A DNA stretch of 64,000 bases from an uncultured Phycisphaerales bacterium (GTDB lineage: Bacteria; Planctomycetota; Phycisphaerae; Sedimentisphaerales; Anaerohalosphaeraceae). The notes under the pieces were generated by a model that was given only the letters and a program-made list of their open reading frames with translations, was not told the DNA's origin and ran no database searches. The DNA lies in assembly GCA_937868095.1 (NCBI GenBank), contig CALMLO010000028.1, forward strand, positions 1 through 64,000. The letters run 5' to 3'. The position numbers and the translations under genes are program-made. Every line of letters begins with the position of its first letter. Within the stretch, counting starts at the first letter, position 1. Shown piece after piece: positions 8,477 to 17,027 of this stretch.

Positions 8477-9918
8477 AATGGAAATTGAACAGCCGGTGGT
8501 TTCGGTGGGCGGCTGCAATCACGGTTGGGACGGCAGGGTGTACGCAGCAGAAGGCAGAACCGCCGCCGGCTGCCAGGCCTAATATTCTGTTTATTCTGGC
8601 GGATGACCTTGGGTATGGGGATTTGGGCTGTTATGGGCAGCAGCGGATTCGGACGCCGCAATTGGACCGGATGGCGTCGGAGGGGCTTCGGTTTACTCAG
8701 CATTATGCGGGCAGTGCGGTTTGTGCGCCGTCGCGATGCTGTCTGCTGACGGGTCTGCATACGGGTCATGCCCGGATTCGCGGCAATGACCGCCGTCCGC
8801 TGCAGCCGGAAGATATTACGGCGGCACGGCGGCTTCAGGATGCCGGCTATCGAACGGGGATTATCGGCAAATGGGGTCTTGGAGAGGCCGGCTCGACGGG
8901 GATACCGACACGGCAGGGGTTTGATTATTTCTTCGGGTATCTGAATCAGACGCATGCTCATAATTATTATCCGGAGTTTTTGTGGCGCAATGAGGAGAAG
9001 GTGCTGCTTCCTAATGAAGTGAGGCGTCCGGCGGGGCGGCCTGCTCATCCGGGCGGAGTGAGTGTGAATCGGGCGGTTTATTCCCATGATTTGTTTATCG
9101 AGGAGGCCGAGGAGTTTATCCGCGGGAGCGGTCAGCAGCCGTTTTTTCTGTATCTGGCTTTGACGATACCGCATGCGAATAATGAAGCCGGCGCGGAGGG
9201 GATGGAGGTACCGGATTTGGGGGAGTATGCAGGGGAGGACTGGCCGACGGCGCAGAAGGCCTATGCGGCGATGATTACGCGGATGGATGAGGGGGTTGGA
9301 CGGCTGCTGCGGCTGCTGAAAGAACTGGATATTGATGAGCGGACGATTGTGTTCTTTTCCAGTGATAACGGGCCGCATCGGGAGGGCGGGGCTGACCCGA
9401 CGTTTTTCAAAAGCAGCGGGCCGTTTCGGGGGATTAAGCGGGATTTGTATGAAGGGGGGATTCGCGTGCCGATGATTGTCCGCTGGCCTGAGGTGATTGG
9501 GGCGGGCAGGCAGAGTGAGCATGTCAGCGCGTTCTGGGATTTCTTTCCGACGTGTATGGAGCTGGCGGGACTGGCGGCGCCGGAAAATGTGGACGGGATT
9601 TCGTTTGTGCCGGCGCTTTTGGGGGACGAGAAGGGGCAGAAGAAACATTCGTACCTGTATTGGGAGCTGCATGAGGCCGGCGGCAAACAGGCGCTGCGAG
9701 TCGGTCGGTGGAAGGCCGTTCGGCAGAATCTGGCGGAGGACCCTAATGCGCCGATTGAACTGTATGATTTGGAGACAGACCCTGCGGAAAGCCGGAATAG
9801 GGCGGAGGAGCATCCGCAGGTTATTCAGAAGATGGAGCGTCTTTTTGAGACGGTTCGCACGGAGGAGGTCGGGTATTCCTTTGGCACTCAGGGGCGGGTT
9901 GCAGTCTCTTCGGACTGA
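8473..9918 (+). CDS. Sulfatase (formylglycine-dependent), probable lipoprotein
   Basis: The 481-residue protein is an arylsulfatase-family enzyme. The metal-binding start NILFILADDLGYGDLG and the formylglycine signature CAPSRC at about residue 84 are intact, so a Cys-type maturase is needed. SSDNGPHREGG and GPFRGIKRDLYEGGIRVP are further family blocks typical of N-acetylgalactosamine-6-sulfatase-like enzymes. The N-terminus ends in TVGTAGC, an atypical lipobox, so surface or periplasmic anchoring is plausible. The ATG overlaps the SGNH stop (ATGA). Its 3' end overlaps the convergent hydE by 31 bp. The true substrate is probably a sulfated glycan and is unknown. Confidence 0.88.
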   Translation: MKWKLNSRWFRWAAAITVGTAGCTQQKAEPPPAARPNILFILADDLGYGDLGCYGQQRIRTPQLDRMASEGLRFTQHYAGSAVCAPSRCCLLTGLHTGHARIRGNDRRPLQPEDITAARRLQDAGYRTGIIGKWGLGEAGSTGIPTRQGFDYFFGYLNQTHAHNYYPEFLWRNEEKVLLPNEVRRPAGRPAHPGGVSVNRAVYSHDLFIEEAEEFIRGSGQQPFFLYLALTIPHANNEAGAEGMEVPDLGEYAGEDWPTAQKAYAAMITRMDEGVGRLLRLLKELDIDERTIVFFSSDNGPHREGGADPTFFKSSGPFRGIKRDLYEGGIRVPMIVRWPEVIGAGRQSEHVSAFWDFFPTCMELAGLAAPENVDGISFVPALLGDEKGQKKHSYLYWELHEAGGKQALRVGRWKAVRQNLAEDPNAPIELYDLETDPAESRNRAEEHPQVIQKMERLFETVRTEEVGYSFGTQGRVAVSSD

Positions 9919-10967
9919 GGGGGGTTGATGCGTCGGCGGCGGGGGCCTGGGCCGACGGCGAGGGTGCGGCCGATGGAGCGGAGGGATTCTTCCAAGGAAT
10001 GGCGGCAGGCGAGGGCGGTTTCGCTGAGGGTGGTTTTGCCTGGGTAGATTTCGTAAAGCCGCCGATAGCGGGCGGGGGTGCAGTTGGGCATGACAACGTT
10101 GGCACCTCGCTGGAGGCCGAGAAGGCGGCCGGTTTTGGGGTTGACCGCCGCCAGGGCGGTGGTGCTGGGGATGTTGGCTTCCGGACAGACCAGCCGGGTG
10201 AGTGCGATGACTTTGCAGGTCATCTGTTCGGTGTTGGGCACCTGTTCGGATGGGTGAATGGTCGGGGTGATTTGGCCGGTGCCCAGCGGGGTATGGGGAT
10301 GGGGGATATACGGCCCAAGACCGATCATGTCGAGGTCCAGACGGCGGAAAAGTTCGATATCGTCGGCCAGGGAGGGGAAGGTCTGGCCGGGGATGCCCAC
10401 CATGATGCCGCTGCCGACTTCATAGCCGAGTTGACGAAGGCGGGAAAGGATTTCCAGCCGATGGGCGGTTCGTCCCGGGCGGGGCGGGTGGATAAGCGAA
10501 TAGAGGGCGGGGTCGGATGTTTCGAATCGGAGGAGGTAGCGGTCTGCGCCGGCCTGCCGCCAGCACCGGAGGTCTTCAAAGGGGCGTTCGCCAAGACTGA
10601 GGGTGACGGCCAGCGGGGTGGTCTGTTTGACGGTTCGGATGATTTGGGCGAGCCATTCCGTCTGGATTCCATCGTCTTCTCCCGCCTGGAGGACGACGGT
10701 GCCATAGCCGAAGTCGGCGATTTGGCGGATACATTCGAGAATCTCGTCGGCGGTCATGCGATAACGCCGGAGGTGTTTGTTGTGTCGGGAGAGTCCGCAG
10801 TAGGCGCAGGTTCGCGCGCAGTGATTGGAGATTTCGAGCAGCCCGCGCAGGTGGACTGCATCACCGACGTATTCTTTTCGGACTCGGTCGGCCATCCGCC
10901 AGAGGGTTTCGAGGGCGTCGGGGTCTGTCTGCTGAAGCCAGGTTTCAATTTCTGTTCTACTGAGCAT
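9888..10967 (-). CDS. hydE: [FeFe]-hydrogenase H-cluster radical SAM maturase HydE
   Basis: HydE is a radical SAM enzyme needed to build the 2Fe subcluster of FeFe-hydrogenase. With the start at 10967 (MLSRTEIETW) the protein is 359 residues, the usual length, and overlaps the end of hydF by 11 bp. The radical SAM cysteines are C50, C54 and C57 in NHCARTCAYCG. Further family blocks are VLQAGEDDGIQTEWL, GLGPYIPHPHTPLG and RGANVVMPNCTP. The longer frame starting at 11057 would lie inside hydF and is rejected. Third gene of the hydG-hydF-hydE operon. Confidence 0.92.
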   Translation of the reverse strand: MLSRTEIETWLQQTDPDALETLWRMADRVRKEYVGDAVHLRGLLEISNHCARTCAYCGLSRHNKHLRRYRMTADEILECIRQIADFGYGTVVLQAGEDDGIQTEWLAQIIRTVKQTTPLAVTLSLGERPFEDLRCWRQAGADRYLLRFETSDPALYSLIHPPRPGRTAHRLEILSRLRQLGYEVGSGIMVGIPGQTFPSLADDIELFRRLDLDMIGLGPYIPHPHTPLGTGQITPTIHPSEQVPNTEQMTCKVIALTRLVCPEANIPSTTALAAVNPKTGRLLGLQRGANVVMPNCTPARYRRLYEIYPGKTTLSETALACRHSLEESLRSIGRTLAVGPGPRRRRINPPQSEETATRP

Positions 10968-12231
10968 GATTGGGCTGATGGGGGATTGGGGTTGCGGTCG
11001 CGGGCTTTGCGGCTTTTCGATAGAGTTCGAGGGTTTCGGGGAAGGGTTCGAGGGCACGTTCGAGAAGTCCGAGACTGCGGGCGATGACCAGTCCGTAATT
11101 GGTGATGGGGATACCGGCCTGTCGGCAGCGGAGGATGCGGCTGAGCATTTCTCTTCGATTCCACATGCAGGCGCCGCAGTGAATAACGAGTTTGCAGGGG
11201 GAGAGGTCTTGAGGGAAGTCGTGTCCCTGGACGGTTGTAAACTGGAGTGGGCCGCCGACGAATTGATTCAGCCAGCGGGGGATTTTGACGCGTCCGATGT
11301 CGTCTCCGATGGGATGATGGGTGCATGCTTCGGCGACGAGGACGCGGTCGCCCGGGCGGAGGGTGTCGATGGCTACGGCGCCGAGCATTTGGGTGGTCAG
11401 GTCTCCTTTGAGACGGGAATAAAGGATGGAAAAACTAGTCATCCTGACGGCGGGCGGGATGGAGGCGGCGACTTTGGAGAAGGCCTGTGAATCGGTAACG
11501 ACAAGGTCGGGCGGGGTTTTGAGCCGGCGGAGGGTTTGCGTGAGCGTTTGTTCGGTGGTGATGATGGAGACGGCGTTGTGGTCGAGCAGGTCGCGGATGG
11601 TTTGCACCTGGGGGAGAATCAGGCGGCCTTTGGGGGCCTGCTTGTCAATGGGGATGACTAAAACCGCCAGACCGCCCTGTCCGACGAGGTCGGCGGCGAT
11701 GACGGGCTGGTCGATGAAGTCGGCGGGTGCGGTGCTGATCAGGAGCCGGCGGAGTGCATCGATTCCGTGCTCTGAGACGGCTGCGGTTTCCACGAAGGGG
11801 ATGTTCTGCTTGCGGAGAAGTTCGAGGGTTTGGGGCGAAGGGGGCTGGAGGTCGGCTTTGCTGAAGACGGCGATGAGGGGTATGCTGCGTTTTTTTAATT
11901 CGTTTGCGATGAGTTCTTCAAACTGGCCCCAGGGGCCGTCTGTGACCAGCAGTCCGATGTCTGTACGGTCGAAGACCTGGCGGGTTTTTTCGACGCGTTT
12001 CTGTCCGAGGGCGCCGAGATCGTCGATGCCGGCTGTGTCAATGAACAGCACAGGCCCCAGCGGCAGCAGTTCCATGGGTTTTTCGACGGGGTCGGTCGTG
12101 GTGCCGGCCTGGTCGGAAACGATGGAGACCTGCTGTCGGGTGAGGGCATTGAGCAGCGTGGATTTGCCGACATTGCGTCTTCCGAAGAGGGCGATGTGAA
12201 GACGGAAACCTTTGGGCGCCGGCTGGGGCAT
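10957..12231 (-). CDS. hydF: [FeFe]-hydrogenase H-cluster maturation GTPase HydF
   Basis: HydF is the scaffold GTPase that delivers the 2Fe precursor to apo-HydA. With the start at MPQPAPKGFR (12231; AAAGGCAGG upstream) the protein has 424 residues. The P-loop GRRNVGKS is at 17-24, the G2 region AGTTTDP at about 42-48, DTAG at 65-68, and a SKAD-type G4. The C-terminal FeS site is complete: C303 in CTHH plus C352 and C355 in HCGAC, as in Thermotoga HydF. An alternative start at 12258 overlaps hydG. The gene lies between hydG and hydE. Confidence 0.93.
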   Translation of the reverse strand: MPQPAPKGFRLHIALFGRRNVGKSTLLNALTRQQVSIVSDQAGTTTDPVEKPMELLPLGPVLFIDTAGIDDLGALGQKRVEKTRQVFDRTDIGLLVTDGPWGQFEELIANELKKRSIPLIAVFSKADLQPPSPQTLELLRKQNIPFVETAAVSEHGIDALRRLLISTAPADFIDQPVIAADLVGQGGLAVLVIPIDKQAPKGRLILPQVQTIRDLLDHNAVSIITTEQTLTQTLRRLKTPPDLVVTDSQAFSKVAASIPPAVRMTSFSILYSRLKGDLTTQMLGAVAIDTLRPGDRVLVAEACTHHPIGDDIGRVKIPRWLNQFVGGPLQFTTVQGHDFPQDLSPCKLVIHCGACMWNRREMLSRILRCRQAGIPITNYGLVIARSLGLLERALEPFPETLELYRKAAKPATATPIPHQPNHAQ

Positions 12232-12244
12232 AGAGACCTGCCTT

Positions 12245-13651
12245 TCAGCAATAGACATCGCGTTTTCCGGTTCGGACCTTCTGGAGCATGGCTTCGGTTC
12301 GCCGGCGTGTGAGAGTGTCCATTTGCTGGAGGGCCTGTTCGATTAAGCGTTCTCCGGCCTGTCTGGTCTGGGGGGAGGCGTAGTCGAGCAGGTACTCGAG
12401 ATAGGTGGACAGTGCGTTCGGCTGGCAATGTTCTTTAATCAATCCCGGTTTGGCCAGGTCCATGAAGTCCTCTCCGGTTCGTCCGAGGCGGTAGCAGGCG
12501 GTGCAGAAAGAGGGGATGTATCCGAGTTGGGTAATGTCGTAAATCACTTCATCGAGGGAGCGATGGTCGCCGAGTGCGAACTGGGCCTGGTTGAGGATTT
12601 CTTTTCCTTCTGCATAGCCGCCTGGGTTGGTTTTGCTGCCGGCGGAAATCTGAGAGACGCCGAGGGCGAAGGTGTCCCGACGCATCTCGGGATTTTCGCG
12701 GGTGGTCATGATGATGCCGGTGTAGGGGACGGCCAGACGCAGAATGGCTACGATTTTGCGAAAGTCAAAGTCGCTGACGGGCCTGGGGGGATGGATGGAC
12801 ATTTCAGAGCCGGCGGCCGGTTCCAGACGGGGGACGCTGATGGTATGAGGGCCGACGCCAAATTCAGCTTCGAGATGGCGGATGTGCTGCATCATGGCCA
12901 AAATCTCGAATCGCCAGTCGCAGAGTCCGAAGAGTACGCCGATTCCAACATCGTCGATGCCGGCCTCCATGGCGCGATCCATGGCGGTTACTCTCCAGTC
13001 GTAATCAATCTTTTTGCCGGCCAGATGGACTTGCCGATAGGTCTGGCGATGATAGGTTTCCTGGAAAAGCTGGTAGGTTCCGATATGGGCGTCTTTTAAC
13101 TGTCTGAACTCGTCGGAGGTCAGGGGGGCGATGTTGACATTGACGCGCCGAATTTCGCCGTTGCCGAGTTTGACGGAGTAGATGGTTTCGATAGATTTTA
13201 AGATGTAGGAAAAGCCCTCTTTGGGGTAGGACTCGCCGGCTACCAGAAGGGTGCGTTTGTGGCCTTCGGCTACGAGAATTTCGATTTCCCGCCGGATTTC
13301 ATCCTGATTGAGTGCCCGTCGTGTGATTGCTTTGCTGCGTGCCCGGAAGGCGCAGTAGAGGCATTCGTTGCTGCATAAGTTGGAGATGTACAAGGGGGCA
13401 AACAGGACCAGCCGTCTGCCGTAAATGGTTTCTTTGACATATCTTGCCGTTTCGAAGAGTTCGTGGAGGAGTTGGGGGTCGGTGATGGAGGTCAGGACGG
13501 CCACTTCGTCGAGTTCCAGCCCGTGCAGCTGCCGTGCTTTGGTCAGTACATCGCGGACATGGGAGTCGTCTTTGTTTGAGGCGGAAGCCATCGCTTCGGC
13601 TATTTGCTGTTCGTTAATGAAAGAAGATTGGGTTTTTTGTTCAGTTTTCAT
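12245..13651 (-). CDS. hydG: [FeFe]-hydrogenase maturase HydG (tyrosine lyase)
   Basis: HydG cleaves tyrosine to p-cresol and produces the CO and cyanide ligands of the H-cluster on a Fe(CO)2(CN) synthon. The 468-residue protein has the radical SAM motif C93-x3-C97-x2-C100 (CSNECLYC) and the C-terminal auxiliary-cluster motif C383-x2-C386-x22-C409 (CTACYRLGRTG ... EHC). This distinguishes HydG from thiazole enzyme ThiH. It is first in the operon. No catalytic subunit hydA is in this window, so the target hydrogenase must be elsewhere. Confidence 0.94.
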   Translation of the reverse strand: MKTEQKTQSSFINEQQIAEAMASASNKDDSHVRDVLTKARQLHGLELDEVAVLTSITDPQLLHELFETARYVKETIYGRRLVLFAPLYISNLCSNECLYCAFRARSKAITRRALNQDEIRREIEILVAEGHKRTLLVAGESYPKEGFSYILKSIETIYSVKLGNGEIRRVNVNIAPLTSDEFRQLKDAHIGTYQLFQETYHRQTYRQVHLAGKKIDYDWRVTAMDRAMEAGIDDVGIGVLFGLCDWRFEILAMMQHIRHLEAEFGVGPHTISVPRLEPAAGSEMSIHPPRPVSDFDFRKIVAILRLAVPYTGIIMTTRENPEMRRDTFALGVSQISAGSKTNPGGYAEGKEILNQAQFALGDHRSLDEVIYDITQLGYIPSFCTACYRLGRTGEDFMDLAKPGLIKEHCQPNALSTYLEYLLDYASPQTRQAGERLIEQALQQMDTLTRRRTEAMLQKVRTGKRDVYC

Positions 13652-13831
13652 TGTTATGTGCCTTTAAAGAAAGTAATTTTGCTGAGAATAATATTAATGT
13701 TATAGAAAAATAATTTCAAATGCAACAAAAAGAACATTAATAATTCTTATCTGGTCGAATATGTTCTGCTGTAGTTATGTTTATTGCCACAGAATACACA
13801 ATATAGTCTATCCAGTATAAATTATATGTTT

Positions 13832-13861
13832 TTTGGTTGAAAACATTGTCTTAATTATAAT
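13832..13861 (+). promoter_or_regulatory. Putative promoter for the first cyclophilin gene
   Basis: A perfect TATAAT lies at 13856-13861, with TTGGTT at 13833-13838 and 17 bases between. The 248-base region between the divergent hydG and cyclophilin genes is strongly AT-rich compared with its surroundings and must hold promoters for both directions. The hydG promoter is not assigned with confidence. Confidence 0.5.
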
Positions 13862-13899
13862 AATGCTGTCAGAATAAAAAAATGTTTAAGGAAAAACGT

Positions 13900-14589
13900 A
13901 TGCGAAGCAAAGCGGTTTGGTTTCTGATGGCGGCGGGGGTGGTCTTGTGGGTCGGCTGCAATGAAAAAGAGGAGATGCGAAACGACCCGGCTATGGAGGA
14001 ACTTGTGCAGGAGGCCGTACCGACGCGGACGGTGCCGAGCGAGGCGGCTGCGTCTGAGGGGGCGGAAAAGCCGGTTTCCAGTGAGCCGGCTAATCCGGTG
14101 GTTAAGATGACGACGTCGATGGGGGTGATTACGATTGAACTGTATCCGGACAAAGCCCCGCAAACGGTGGAAAACTTTTTGAAGTATGTGGAAGATGGTT
14201 TTTACAAGGGGACGATTTTTCATCGAGTGATCAGGCGGTTTATGATTCAGGGCGGCGGCTTTACGGATAAGATGGTTCAGAAGCCGACTCGCGGGCCGAT
14301 TGTTAATGAATGCGGGCCGCAACTGCGTAATTTGCGCGGGACGATTGCGATGGCAAGAACGAGTCAGCCGGACAGTGCGACCAGCCAGTTCTTTATTAAT
14401 GTGGTGGATAATCCTTTTTTGGATTTTGACGGGCCGAATAAGCCCGGGTATGCGGTTTTCGGGCGTGTGATTGAAGGGATGGATGTGGTGGACCGGATTG
14501 CGACGGTGCCGACAACGCGGCTTGCGAACGGGATGGCGGACGTGCCGGTGGAGCCGGTTGTTATCGAGCGGGTCGAACGGATTCGATAA
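13900..14589 (+). CDS. Cyclophilin-type peptidyl-prolyl isomerase, lipoprotein
   Basis: The start at 13900 (MRSKAVWFLM) is preferred over the ATG at 13882 because AAGGA lies 7 bases before it. Residues 1-20 form a lipoprotein signal ending in VLWVGC. After a Glu/Ala/Pro-rich linker (about 25-65) comes a single-domain cyclophilin (about 68-229) with FHRVIRRFMIQGGGF, GTIAMARTSQPDSATSQFF and GYAVFGRVIEGMDVV, which includes the catalytic arginine in FHRV. It probably helps fold exported proteins in the periplasm. The second cyclophilin follows after 13 bases. Confidence 0.88.
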   Translation: MRSKAVWFLMAAGVVLWVGCNEKEEMRNDPAMEELVQEAVPTRTVPSEAAASEGAEKPVSSEPANPVVKMTTSMGVITIELYPDKAPQTVENFLKYVEDGFYKGTIFHRVIRRFMIQGGGFTDKMVQKPTRGPIVNECGPQLRNLRGTIAMARTSQPDSATSQFFINVVDNPFLDFDGPNKPGYAVFGRVIEGMDVVDRIATVPTTRLANGMADVPVEPVVIERVERIR

Positions 14590-14602
14590 ACAGGGGACAG
14601 TT

Positions 14603-15103
14603 ATGAAAAAAGTGCTGATGCAAACCTCGAAGGGGGCTATTACGCTGGAACTGGATGAAGAGGCCGCGCCGATTACGACTGCCAATTTTCTTGAATATGC
14701 GGAGAACAGGCATTACGACGGGACGATTTTTCATCGGGTGATTCAGGGGTTTATGATTCAGGGGGGCGGATTGACAAAGGACCTGCGGGCAAAGCCGACG
14801 TACGAGCCGATTATTAATGAGGCGTCCAACGGGCTGAAGAATAAGCGGGGCACAATTGCGATGGCCCGCACCTCGGAGCCGGACAGTGCTACCTGTCAGT
14901 TCTTTATCAATCATCAGGATAATGCCTTTCTGGATTATCGGGGGCCCCAGCCGGACCGTATTGGGTATGCGGTTTTCGGGCGGGTGGTTGAAGGGATGGA
15001 TGTGGTGGACCAGATTGCTTCGGTGAAGACTGCTGCGAAGGGAGGGTATGAGGACGTTCCGGCTGAGACGGTTGAGATTGTTTCCGTACGGGTCATCGGG
15101 TAG
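14603..15103 (+). CDS. Cyclophilin-type peptidyl-prolyl isomerase, cytoplasmic
   Basis: The 166-residue protein starts at MKKVLMQTSKG. The frame extends 44 codons upstream into the previous gene, but those codons read as shadow. It has no signal peptide, so it is probably cytoplasmic. Family blocks FHRVIQGFMIQGGGLT, GTIAMARTSEPDSATCQFF and GYAVFGRVVEGMDVV are intact. It is clearly paralogous to the lipoprotein cyclophilin next to it, and the pair looks like a tandem duplication that split into two compartments. Confidence 0.9.
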   Translation: MKKVLMQTSKGAITLELDEEAAPITTANFLEYAENRHYDGTIFHRVIQGFMIQGGGLTKDLRAKPTYEPIINEASNGLKNKRGTIAMARTSEPDSATCQFFINHQDNAFLDYRGPQPDRIGYAVFGRVVEGMDVVDQIASVKTAAKGGYEDVPAETVEIVSVRVIG

Positions 15104-15165
15104 TTTTCAGAAAAGAAGAAACGCCTGAGCGAGAGGGGAGGGGCCGGCGTATTTGGATTTATTTC

Positions 15166-15828
15166 TTATGCAGACGGCTTCGGTTTCTTTCGGCCGATTC
15201 GGCTTTCGGTGCCGGCCCGGATGCGCTGGATGTTGGCCCGATGACGCCAGATAACCAGGGCCGGCATAGGCAGGGCAACTAAAAAGAGCGGCCAGAGCGT
15301 CTGAAAAGTCCAGTCATGCCGGAGGGCGATGGCCGCCAGCAGGAGCAGGGGGAAGGCGGCAGCGGCGAGAATGGAGGCCAGAGAGACATACCGCCAGAGA
15401 AAAGCGGCCAGCAGCCAGATAAGAAGGGCGGCCAGACCGCAAATCGTCAGATAGGGCCACAGTCCGAGAACCACTCCCAAACTGGTGGCGACACCTTTGC
15501 CGCCTTTGAATTTCAGGTAGATGGGGAAGATATGGCCGAGGATTGCGGCTGTGCCTACGGCCAGCCAGCCGAATAATTGCAGGGGGCTGGGGGGTGATTG
15601 GGTCAGGCCGAGGTGGGGCGGAATGAGCATCGGGACAAGTCCTTTGCATACATCGAGGAGGAAGCAGAACGTGCCCCACTTGCGGCCGAGGGCGCGGACG
15701 ACGTTGGTGGCTCCAATGTTGCCGGAGCCGACGCGCCGCAGGTCGATTCCATGCAGGCGGGCGATCAGCAGACCAAACGGAACCGAACCGAGCAGATAAG
15801 CACCAATAATCAGAATCAGCCATTTCAT
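15166..15828 (-). CDS. plsY: Glycerol-3-phosphate acyltransferase PlsY
   Basis: PlsY transfers acyl groups from acyl-phosphate to glycerol-3-phosphate, the first step in phospholipid synthesis, in the inner membrane. The 220-residue protein has five to six hydrophobic segments and the three signature motifs: GSVPFG with GSGNIGATNVVRALG, then FKGGKGVATSLG, and the C-terminal segment ending in WRHRANIQRIRAGTE. The start overlaps the preceding glycosyltransferase by 4 bp. It is the last gene of the lipid A/core operon. Confidence 0.93.
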   Translation of the reverse strand: MKWLILIIGAYLLGSVPFGLLIARLHGIDLRRVGSGNIGATNVVRALGRKWGTFCFLLDVCKGLVPMLIPPHLGLTQSPPSPLQLFGWLAVGTAAILGHIFPIYLKFKGGKGVATSLGVVLGLWPYLTICGLAALLIWLLAAFLWRYVSLASILAAAAFPLLLLAAIALRHDWTFQTLWPLFLVALPMPALVIWRHRANIQRIRAGTESRIGRKKPKPSA

Positions 15829-17021
15829 TGTGTTTTATTTTTGCGGGTCAGGATTTGTTTGTAAAGAGAAATCAGCTGACGGACGTGGCGGGTGATGGAG
15901 ACTTCGCTGCGGAGGTTGTCTTCGAGGATGGCCTGGGAGAAGGCGGTTCGGGTTTGCGGATGAGTGAGGGCCAGCAGTCCGTCGGCGAGTGCCTGCCGAC
16001 AGCGGGGATGGGCGATAACGATGCCGTGGCGGTTGCGGCGGATAAATTCGGCGGCGCCGTTCAGCGAGGTGGTGAGTACCGGTTTGGCCATGGCCAGGGC
16101 TTCGAGGATAAAGCGGGAGCTGGGGTCGTACCAGGTGGGCAGAACGGCTGCATCGGCGGCGGCGAGGGCGGCGGAAATATCCGGCAGCGGCCCGCAGAAG
16201 ACAATTTTTTGTTCGATGCCGGCCAGCCAGGCGAGGTTGCGGGCCTGACGGGGATTGTCTTTGCCGACGACGGCTAAAACCAGCGGCAGATGGCTTTTGC
16301 GGGCTGCGAGAGGGAGGGCATGGATAAGGTCGAAAAGCCCTTTGAGACGGAAATTGTTGGCGGCAAAGAGAAAAAGGACGGCTGGGTCGGCGGGGGTGAG
16401 GCCGGCAGACCGGAGGATGCGGCTGCGAAAGTCGGTAACGGACTGGGTCGGCGGCGGCTCAGGCAGGCGGATGCCGTTGGGGATGACGACGATGCGGTCG
16501 GGGGAGATGGGAATGTGGCGGAGGAAGTGCTGTTTGACGCTGTTGGAGAGGGCGGCTACGGTGAGGTTGGGGTTGGCGGTCAGCACTTTTGCTTCGGCGA
16601 GGAGATATTGTGTGCGGCGGCGGTTGAGAAAGTGAAATCTGCGTTTGAAAAAGCGGCGGAAGGGGTCAGGATAACTTTGGGCGTTTTGGATGGCGGCCTG
16701 CCGCCAGCTGCCGCCGCGGGGCTGGTAGATGTCTGCGACGGAAACGGGCAGGGTGCTGTGGAGCAGGTCGCAGGGGTTGGTTTTGAGGTGTTCCTGGAGG
16801 GCGGTTTCGATGAGCGGCAGAGGGGTGCGTTTGGCTTTTCGGGAAGGGCAGAGTACATGGATACGGCTGCTGTCGGAGGTTCCTGCGGCGGTGAGCAGGA
16901 CGGTCTGAATGCCCTGTCGGTTGAGTTCATCGGTGAGTTCGCGGACGCTGCGTTCGGCGCCGCCGAGGGCGATGTTGGCTCGTTCGGTAAGGATTGCGAT
17001 TTTAGTTGGGGTTGGTTCCAT
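15825..17021 (-). CDS. Glycosyltransferase family 4
   Basis: The 398-residue protein has the GT-B fold pattern of GT4. The N-terminal part (NIALGGAERSVRELTDELNRQG) is the acceptor domain. The C-terminal part has VVIPNGIRLPE, LFLFAANNFRLKGLFDLIHAL and the E-x7-E-like loop SRFILEALAMAKPVLTTSLNGAAEFI. Such enzymes include the LPS core glucosyltransferase WaaG, which fits the operon, but the donor and acceptor cannot be told. It lies 6 bases after the kinase gene and overlaps plsY by 4 bp. Confidence 0.85.
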   Translation of the reverse strand: MEPTPTKIAILTERANIALGGAERSVRELTDELNRQGIQTVLLTAAGTSDSSRIHVLCPSRKAKRTPLPLIETALQEHLKTNPCDLLHSTLPVSVADIYQPRGGSWRQAAIQNAQSYPDPFRRFFKRRFHFLNRRRTQYLLAEAKVLTANPNLTVAALSNSVKQHFLRHIPISPDRIVVIPNGIRLPEPPPTQSVTDFRSRILRSAGLTPADPAVLFLFAANNFRLKGLFDLIHALPLAARKSHLPLVLAVVGKDNPRQARNLAWLAGIEQKIVFCGPLPDISAALAAADAAVLPTWYDPSSRFILEALAMAKPVLTTSLNGAAEFIRRNRHGIVIAHPRCRQALADGLLALTHPQTRTAFSQAILEDNLRSEVSITRHVRQLISLYKQILTRKNKTQ

Positions 17022-17027
17022 AGGGAT

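Noticed and set aside
10968-11057. Longer start for hydE
   Set aside because: The extra 30 residues are Pro/Ser-rich, lie inside hydF and have no counterpart in HydE proteins.
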